Shown here piece after piece: positions 1-9,700 of a DNA stretch of 12,805 nt. This stretch comes from Candidatus Omnitrophota bacterium (GTDB lineage Bacteria; Omnitrophota; Koll11; Zapsychrales; Aceulaceae). The notes under the pieces are model-generated. The model was not told where the DNA came from. It saw only the letters and a program-made list of their open reading frames with translations, and did not search any database. The stretch is taken from NCBI GenBank assembly GCA_029931885.1, contig JAOZRJ010000021.1, positions 1 through 12,805 of the forward strand, in the 5' to 3' direction. How positions within the stretch are numbered: position 1 is the stretch's first letter; each line of letters opens with the position of its first letter. The translations under genes were made by a program, and so were the position numbers.

Positions 1-747
1 TAAAGATACAACAACCTTAGCTAAATCTTTACTACGCGGCCCTATAGAACTGGCTTCCGCATCTATGAGAGCTTCTATTTTTCCTGTCCAAGGGTCAAGG
101 TAAAAATTCCAAGGAGAAGGATCTCCATGATTAAAAACAATTTGCGTATCTTTAACGCGCTGCTCCAAACTATCAATCTCTTTAGGAAAATTAGGTATGT
201 CCAAATAACCTGCGTCTTTAAGATATTCAAAACGTTCAAACACTCGCTTTCTTCTTTCTTCAAAACTTTGATCCAAATAAATATTATCAGCCTTTTTGGG
301 AGGAGATTTGCTATGCAGCTCTGCAAGCTCCTCTGCCAAAGATCTCATAGCAGTTTCTAATTGTCTCAAAGTAATATTATAGGAATGCATGAAATCAAAT
401 AACGAAATCCGTTGTGTCCCATAAACGATATTATTAAAAACTAAACATTTAACTTCATCCTTGATATACAGGATTTTTTCTCCATTTTCAGGGCCATATC
501 CATTTTCAAAAAATGCTTTCTCTTTTTCATAAGCATAATCCTGTTCTTTGTTAAATTTAACTACATATTCATTGCCTATCAAAACAAACTTTTTATCAGT
601 GAACCTACCAATCTTTAATTCAAACTTTTCTTGAAAAATATGTACAAGATTTTCATAATCTTCAAAAAGGCTTATGTCTTCCACTGCGAGTCTTTCTACG
701 AATACAATAAATTGGCTAAGAAGATCACCTTTTGAATCTTGATTGTT
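1..747 (-). other. Aminoglycoside/choline-kinase-type phosphotransferase domain, C-terminally cut by the window (residues 4020-4268)
   Basis: The APH/choline kinase fold is clear. The N-lobe has strands FVLIGN and EYVVKF with the ATP-binding Lys K4083, and helix YEKEKAFFENGYGPE with E4093 as its likely salt-bridge partner. Hinge-region strands EKILYIKD and KCLVFNN follow. The C-lobe has helix LETAMRSLAEELAELHS, then the catalytic loop HGDPSPWNFYLD (4226-4237) with D4228 and N4233, and the metal-binding Asp D4248 in ALIDAEASSIGPRSKDLA, the standard 'ID.E....GP..DLA' ending. All key residues are kept, so it is probably an active kinase. Family members phosphorylate choline, ethanolamine, aminoglycosides, homoserine or other small molecules. 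The substrate here is unknown. The C-lobe runs off the window at position 1. Confidence 0.88.
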
Positions 748-3700
748 TTCTTCAATGGCAGAAGATCCGCAATATCTCCTATCTAAAACATTCCCCCTAA
801 ATCCTTTTTTCGCTTTATTAATTCTATTAAGCAAATCTTTAGATAATCCTTTAAAATTACCTTTTTTTCTATCAAGTTCTAAATTTTCTTGGTGAGTTAT
901 TTCAATTAATGCGGCTTGAATTTCGTGAGCGATAATTTCGGAAGAGATTCCTTTTGGAAGAATAATTACAAATACTATTTTTTCATCTTTTTTCAAAATA
1001 CCAATTGCTGCGCCATACTTCTTGGTCCACCCAGGTGGAGCGTGTGTAAAATGTACATTAAAATTAATTAATAAACTATAGACTTCGGTAGACAAAGGAC
1101 GAAATCTTAAATTTCTTTCAACCATCCTAATGCCTTGCCAAATATCTGCATTCAACCTTGGAACACCAATTCTTCGTTCATAAATCTTTTCTATTCCGCC
1201 AAACTTCCTAATTCTAGCATCAGCTATTCGTGCATCGTCTTCCTTTTCCGATCTGTTCAAAGGTGAAGAACCTGATTCAGAGCTTAATTTAATATGCGCT
1301 GATTTTGTAAAATTCCTTTTAAGATTTCCAAAGAATGATTTAGTCTTATCAGCCAACCTCGTATAAACATCTTCTCTATTGTCAAAATGAAAGAATAGCC
1401 AAACCTCGATATCGCGTCTATCGCGATATCGAATATTTGTTACATAATAAGGAAGAATTGTATAAAGAAAACGTCTGTCGCCAACTCTTATACTATAAAC
1501 CTTATAATTTAAACTTTTAATTTTCTTATGATGAGTAATTTCTTCAATTTGTGTTTTAAAAGAATTTAAAATGATTTCGCTGGAATTAGCATCTTTGCTA
1601 GCAAAACCCTTAAACTCTCTATTCATCTGGCTACTAAAGTAAATCATTACCTCTTTTTCTTTATCAACTTTTACATCCTCTATGTTAGGCAGCTCTTCTT
1701 CTGTAGCCTTAGATCTTTTTTTCTTTCGCTTCTTTGGTTTCTTTTCTTTTTTAGGTGACGCGTTTTTACCTTTCTTTAATCTCTCTTCTAATCTTTCTAT
1801 TTTCCCAAAACAAGCTATTATTCTCTTGTCTTCCGAGCCCTCAAAAGATTCTAATAATTCTTTCGATTTATCTATATTTTTCCTGGCTCTATCAAATTTC
1901 TTACTCGCTATTTGATTTACTACATTTCTTAGAGGCTCATCGACTTCTCGCAAAATATCGCTAACCTTTTCATGATTTTGCTGTTCACTTTTAAGTTCGT
2001 CTATTCTTTTTAGCAAATTATTATCATCAGGATTGATCTTAAATATATTTTTAAGATGCCCTATTGCATCAGAATATTTCTTTTCGCTGAGAAATTTTTC
2101 TATTTTAAGTTCTAGTTCAAAAATATCATCAACCTTACTTTTTATCTCTAAAGCTTTACTATTTTTAGAATCAAACTCAAAGACAATGTTTAATTTCTCT
2201 TTTATTAAATCATATTCTCCTTCTTCAAATCTTTGCTCAATAAAAATAATCACTTCTTCTATAAGCAACTCTGCCATAACATCATTTACTTTTATTTGTT
2301 TTAGAAATCCTAAAATAAGCCTTGCTTCTGTCTTTAATAATACTTTTTGAAAAATCCTTTTTGCTTCCAATGCTTTTCCTTGCTGAATCCTTATAGCACC
2401 TAAAAAGAAATCTAGTACGTTTGGATCTGCGTCGCGTATAAATTCCCTAAGAAAATCTTTATCTGTCGCGAGCTTAAGATATATTTCTGCCTTATCAGGG
2501 TTGTCTGCATTAATATAATACAAAAATTCACCTATATAGACATTCTGAAGCTGACTATTTAATATTGTATCTTTTGGCATAAGCTTAACAGCTTTTTTCA
2601 TACGCTTTTCTGCTTTTCGTAGATAAAAAATATCTTTTGGGCCTATTTTTAAATAATCTCTTGCCATCGTAAAATAGTTTCCTACGAAAACTTTTCTTAC
2701 TTCTTCAGAAACCTCTTTTTTTGCTAAACTCATTATTCTTTCATCCTCGATAACAAGCAAATCATCAATAAAAATAATCAATCTGGCTCTCCCTACCCTT
2801 TTATCTTCATCTTTAAACTCTAAAACTTCTTTGCACATCATATCTCGAAACTGTATAATTGCAGCCTTCCAAAAGGAATGTTGTCGAGCATTATCTTTTA
2901 CTTTAAAATTATTAAATAGCTCTTTAATATTGCTTCTCAGCAAAATATCTCCTAGTATGTTTCTTTGAGCTTCAAAAAGCATTTGCATCGTATTTATAAG
3001 AAAAATTTTTACTTTTTTATCTTTTATTTTTAATGTTAAATCCGCGGACTCGGAAAGAAACTTCTGTGCTTCATCAAAACGCTCTTTTTGTTTATATATC
3101 TCATCTTTTACTAAATGCTGTGCCCCGGCAATCGCAGTAATCATTTTAAGGATACAATTCATAAATTTCACTTCCCCAGTAGTTCCTTTTCTTTTTAACT
3201 CTTTAGAAACAATCTTTGCATCCTTAGGGAAAAGCGCCATAAACATATCTAGGCTTATTGCTGACTTGTCTGTTGGTAAATCTATTAATATAGTTTTAAG
3301 CCTATCTAATAACGGAGGAAGTTCTTGGTTTGAAATTTTAGTTACTTTTTTCGTGATCTCTTTTTTTGCTATATTAGAACTCCCTGAAGATCTTGGATCT
3401 TGTAATATAGTCGGCTGAATACCACTTTTTGACCTCTTAATACGTTTAATTAAATCAGTGGACAACTTTGTCCAGTCGCCTTTGCATTCATCTAATTGCA
3501 AATTTTCTTCATGGGTTATTTCAATTAATGCGGCTTGAATTCTTTGAGCAATAATTTCAGAGGGAATTCCTTTGGAAAGAATAATAACTATTAATGTTCT
3601 TCTACTTTCTCTTAAAAGAACAATCGCAGCGCCATATCTCGGATCCCACTCACTCGGAGCTCTTGCAAAATGCACGCCAAAAGCCTGTAATAATCTATAC

Positions 3701-6700
3701 ACTTCATCAATAGTAGCTCGCATATTTATTGCTGCTACTTCAATTCCTTGCCATATTTCATCGTTTAAAGATGAAAATTTAATCTCTCCGTCTCTTAAAA
3801 TCTTCTCAATGCCTCCGAAACGTATAATCCTAGTATCCAGCATTCTCTGCTCAATACTATCCGTCACTCTCACCGGTGAACTAATATTCTTAGCATCCGA
3901 AAAAATGGAAGAAGATTCGTTACCTTTCTTATCAGATACTTTAGGTAAATCTTTTTCTATTTTTTGATCAAATCTTTTTTTCAGCTGTAATTCTAATTCT
4001 TGTTTATATCTTCGAACTTTTTCTGAAGCTAACTCTTTAGCTTTTTTCTTCATATCTTTCATATCCTTATATTTTACCATTTCAAATAGTACGCAGGATA
4101 CTATAGCCACTCCGAAAATCGTACTCAGTCTAAATATAAAAGCAATACCCAACAAAGAAAACGCTTCCTCGTAAAATAAAATAAAAAAGGATGACATCGG
4201 CAAGGAAGACCCGTTATATCTAGCATCTATTTCTTCCTTTTCTTCTCTTTGCGCAATAAGCATCGGGTCTTCTTCCCACCCAAAAAAACCATCTGTTTCT
4301 TCCATTGCCTGCGATTTATTTCTTACTCCACTATAAATATGAACAACAAATTCATGATAAAGAATTCTTAAGCGCGTATTTTCAGGCAAAGAAAAGAAAA
4401 AAGGATGCAACCAAACTATTCTCCTCTTTATGTCACAAACAGCTACCTTACAATTAAGATAATAACTATCTAGCGTCAATATTAAACTACAATCAGGAAG
4501 GACAAAGCCTATCCTCTCTTTTAATTTCTTTAAATCCTTTTTCAAAGTTTCAAATTCCTCTTTTAACTCTTCACCTGGGAACATTTCACTACCTTCAAGC
4601 TCAAAACGATCTTTTATAAAAGCCACTTGTATTGCTCCGCCCCAGACTTTAACCACCTCAATCGCATGATTTTCTGCATCAAAAAGAACTCTCAGAGGAT
4701 AGTTAAATTGATTTTCCGCTGACGAGCTGCTTATCAGTTGCTTTTTCTCAGCTAAACCAATCAAAGCCTTTTCATTTCTTTTAATCTTTTTCTTTTTAGC
4801 CGTTTTCTGCAAAAAACCACCCAAAGCCAAAATATCGCTAAGCGTTAGTATCGTCTCTGTTTCTTCTGTCAAAAATTCTACATTCTTTGTTCCGTAATCT
4901 ATTAAATTTATCAATCCTTCAATAGAATGTATGTATACAGAAATATCTTTAATAAATTCTGTCAGAACTATTATTGAATAAGGAAAAAGATATTTGTCAT
5001 ATTTATTTTTTACTATCTGACCTGCAAGACTATATACTGCCTTTGACAATCTCCTAATAGAAGATAATAAGTTGTCCTCAAGAAGATTATTATTATTTCT
5101 TGATACTCCTTCTATTCTTAATGCTTCAATAAGAAATAAATAAAGTTCCGGCTGACTCATTTTAGCAAAACTCGTAACAGTATCTAAATATTGCACGAAT
5201 CTGTTGATATGCCCATTACCACTACTCTTATTAAACCTTATTTTTCTAACTATTTTCTCAATCCCCTTATGCATATCAGGCTCTAATAAGCTAAGAATAT
5301 CTTCAAGATGCTTTTGATAATTATTCTCAAGCTTATCAGCTGTTGTATAAAAAGAAACGGCAAGTGCACAATCTTTGTTACGACGAGAACGTCTTTCTTT
5401 ATCTTTACCATTTTCATAAACAATGATATTAACAGGCAACTGTTTTATATAAGTATCATAAGCTAATCTAGCGAGAGGATTATTACCATCGACTATTGCT
5501 TCTTGCACCATAACAATATGTATAGGGATATCTTTAAAGGCTGCATGATATGTCAAAAGTCTGAAAATCTTCATAATGCAATCAAAGAATGCGCCTCCTA
5601 TTATAAAGAAGGTGTTTACTCCAGCATAAAATAACTGCTCTATATCTTTTGTAACGAAATCATAATTTGAATCCCCAATCTTTGAATACTCTTTATGACT
5701 TTTTAATAAAGATGCCTTATCCAAACTATTAACAATTTTCTCCCCTGCTTCTAATGCCTTATGATCAACCTTCCACTTTCCAAACTTTTCTTCCGTAAAA
5801 TAATCATTCACGCTTAATACCCCTACGATTATTTTCGATGAAACTGCCTTGCGAATATTTTTACTAAATATTTCTTTGTTGAGTAATGACGAGCTGCTTT
5901 TTACTTGAGACTTGTTTGCAAAATCCTCTAAATCTCCAACCAAATCTTCAAGATATATTGCTTGGTCCTCAACAAATGCCTGTATTTTGTCTTCAATAAA
6001 TTCTTTGCGGATATCTGCTGTAATTTTTACATTCTTTGTAATATGCTCAAAAATCCAACGAATCCTTAATAAAACTTCAGATTTCTCTTCGGAATGATTA
6101 AGCATCTTTTCATGAAAATAAAGTTCTTTTAATTTATAAAATGCTTTAACCAAAGCACCCTTGTAACCTCTGTGCCAACCATTATTAACTAACAATAAAT
6201 CTACCTTTTCTTTTAGTACAGTATCTTTTTTAAAATAATCATACTGCATATAATCTCTAATCTCGCTGTAAGATTTTATTTTTTTCAGAAAAATTTCTTC
6301 TTTTGGAAATTTCTTTTCCAAAAACATATTCGTGATCTCGCCTTCCATTTGATAAATAAAATCTGCATCTATCTCAAGCACTAACTTTCCGTAATCTTTA
6401 AAATAATATGTATATTTAATAAGCTCAACCAATAAATCAAAAACACCACTTTGAGCATTCACTCTAAAGCTATGCTCAAATATCTTGTTTATGCTTGAAA
6501 ATGATTTTTGGACTGATCCTTTTAATATAGTTGCGTGTGCTTTTTCGACTAAACGGTCTACCTTTTTCTTTTCTTCCTTATATCTCTGAATCCATAAACC
6601 CTCGTTTTCCTTAAGTAACTTGATTGCCTCATCAAGATCATTATTTGCTTCTTTCAGCAAATCAGGGATAATATCAAATGCCATGGCAACAAAATCGTAC

Positions 6701-9700
6701 TCGTGTTCACCTTCCACATAAAGAGTTTTCATAATAAAATCCATGATCTTGCCAAATTCTTCACTTACAAAAACCTTTAAGCCAAGCTGAACATCACATC
6801 CTTCTTTTTTATTCAAGAAATGACTCACGTTTTCTAACATACGGTTATATAAATTGACTGTGCTACGAACTCCTTCATGCGTTATCAGATTAGCTTGCTT
6901 CTCTATTTCTGCAATAGACCCGTTTGCAAATATTTTCAATAAAGACTCTATCATTTGAAGCATATCCTTTACGGACTTACCATCTGCAAATTCATAATTA
7001 GAATCTAATTCCAATATTTCTTTTAAGCCTTCAATTGCCTTTTGTGGATTAAACCTATCAATCACGCCGCTAAGCGACACACCTAGCGGATCCGCCTCAA
7101 CGCATGATACTATTTCAGTTTCAAGCTCCAGTATCCTCTCGTATTTTCTCAAATGCGGAATCATTTGTTGTATCACGGCTATACTAGAGTTATCCAGATT
7201 CATCTCTATCAATTTCTCGATAATCTCCGAAGGAAAGAAATCTCTTTCTGAAAATTTATCATTGTCAACATGCATCCCGAAGATTTGTTCAATAGCAGTT
7301 ATAAACTCGTTCATTTTCTTATAATAAGTAACGGTGTATCCCTGCCATTCAAGAGTACTTGTAATGCTCTTAACTAAGGTCAAAGTCATTTTCTCCAAAG
7401 ACTGAACCTCAAGGGCACGCGACAATTTTTCGGAAAGAATTTCGCATTGCTTTGCAAATTTTTCATACGAATAAAATTCATGATCTTCAAATAATTCTTT
7501 TGCCAGCATTGGCACGGCAATTTCGCACATATGAACAATAATCTTCCGGCAGAATTCAAACTCTTTTATCAAAGGTCTTAATCCATCTTTCTGTTCTTTT
7601 AGCTTACGTTTTGCCTTTTTCTCTTTTGCGCTTTTACGCTTGTTCTTTTTGAATTTATTACCATTCTTACCATTACCTTTTTTATTCTGACCATTATTAT
7701 TGAGAGAAAGTTTTGAATCAGAAAGTTTTTTTGCAATATCACTGACTATCTTTATTAATTCATTTAAAAAATCTATTTTTACTTTATCTTCTTGTTCACT
7801 AACCATTTCTGCTATCTTTTCAGCATCAACATCTTCTTCCTTATTGCTCTCTTTCACATCTTCAAGTACTTTTTGAAATGTTTCTCTAGCAGAAGTCTTA
7901 TCTTTTTCCGCTAAATCTGACCTTTTCAAATACAAGAGAAACATATCAACCCATAAATTACGGTCGCCTTCAAATTCTAACTCTTCTGCTTTATGATATG
8001 CACTATATGCCTCTTCTATCTTTTCCATAGATTGATACACCGTTCCAAGAAGATAATAGGCTTTCGGAAGCTCAGGAATAAGCTTAACAGCTCTTTCAAG
8101 TAATCCTTTAGCGGCATTAAATTTCTTTATTACAATATACGACAAAGCTAAGTTCAAACAAGTAGTAGCCTCGATCTCGCCTCCTTCTTTTCTACTTAAA
8201 ATAAGCTCATACAAATCTCTTTCTTCTTGATCTTTATTTTTCTTACCATATAAAATAGCACCAAAATTTAATACCTCAGAAGTATCTACGCCGAAGCCAT
8301 AGCCTTCTTTAAAATATGTAAATGAATCATTATATTTCCTTAATCTATAACAAGCTTCTATAAGCTCTCCATATATTTGGCTTATTAAATTAAATAATTT
8401 AGGATCCCTTTCTCTTTTTGCCTCTTTTAATATATTTATAGCTTCTACTCCTCGACCAATAACCACTTCATATCTCTTTAACCTGTTAAAACTTCTCATC
8501 TCGTACGCCAATGTTAATATTATAAAATCTTGATCTTTGAATTTTTCAGCAAGATAACGTCCTCTTTTAAGATATTTTCCTGCAGCTTTCGGATTCCCCA
8601 AAAGAGTGTGTGCCATCCCCATGTACGCAGGCATCCAAACAAACTGAGGCGAATCCTTTTTTTCGTTCATAAAAGTATTTTCATGGATTTTAAGCATATC
8701 AACGATAGTTTGATATTCTCTTTTCTGAAAATAAAGCCTTATAATTTTATAAAAAATTCCAATTATATTAAGGTCCTTATTCGCTTCCTTTAGAATTTCT
8801 ATGCTTTTATCCAACAGCTCTTCTTCCTCCTTAAGATTATCTATTTCTAACCTTTTCTTCTCAAGAGTAGCGGCTCGTATTTCATGAATTCTAGATCTAG
8901 CCACTTTTATGCCAGAATCAATAATTTCAGAGTCCCCAAAAAAGTTTTCCTCGAATTCTTGAAGATAAACTAATCTATTGTCTAAAATATCAAAGGCCTT
9001 ATCGAAATCTTTAAGATAAATATGCACTAAGGCTTTTGCGCATACTGCTTCTGCTAATATTTCTATCTGCTTAGAATTATTAAATATATCAATACTCCTT
9101 CTGACTTTCACTAATGCTTTCTTATGAGCACTCTCTACCCCTCTCTTCGTAGTTACGTATGAAGGTATTCTCTCCACTAATCCGGACAATAACATGTCAG
9201 CCTGAAATTGATTCATCTCTCTATTTAATACTCTTTGCTGAAGATCATTCTTGCTATTTATATATACTTCATGACTTTTTAGATCATTTTCATATATCTT
9301 TTCTGCGGCATCTTTTTGCGCCTTTTCAATTTCTTCAACAGCATCAAACATCAATTGCGCTAAAACATTATCTTCGATTAAAGAATCTAATGCTTTTTCA
9401 ATTTCTTTAAAAAAATCAGTATATTCAGCAAGCCTTGCTAAGACATTTCCGTATAATGCACCTCCGTAGTCAAAACCAATATCTACTTCAATGATATTCT
9501 TAAAAATAAGCATAAAACCATCTAAATCACCCTGATGAACCGCACAATCCACAAGAGCTTTTACCATAAAATCTTCATTCGGACTTTTTGCTTGTTCTTT
9601 GATACCTTTAATTAATATATTAAAGCCTTCTCGATAATACTGAGCTGCCTTATCTTTTTGATTATTTCTACTATATGCAATTCCAATCTCAATATAAGTT

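Noticed and set aside
75..326. Minus-strand 83-codon open frame
   Set aside because: It is out of frame inside the phosphotransferase domain, whose catalytic motifs are in the giant frame.
297..360. Shine-Dalgarno-like GGGAGGAGA before an ATG at 313 on the plus strand
   Set aside because: The frame from this ATG closes after 15 codons at 358-360, and the region is antisense to a conserved kinase helix. It is a chance match.
925..960. Possible HExxH zinc motif in module B (HEIQAALIEITH)
   Set aside because: There is an HE pair, but the next His is eleven residues after the first, and module A has QR instead. It does not satisfy HExxH.
1682..2350. Plus-strand open frames at 1682-1915, 1755-1964 and 2033-2350 with Phe/Leu/Ser-rich, membrane-like products
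   Set aside because: They are antisense to Lys/Glu-rich helices, and the complement of Lys and Glu codons reads as Phe and Leu/Ser, which mimics membrane proteins.
3572..3967. 131-codon plus-strand open frame
   Set aside because: It lies opposite module A, whose minus-strand translation aligns block by block with module B. The plus-strand product is low-complexity Ser/Ile/Leu and has no motif. It is a shadow.
7585..7713. Possible gene boundary at the low-complexity Lys/Asn stretch
   Set aside because: The reading frame passes straight through without a stop, and no start context or spacing appears. It is a linker.
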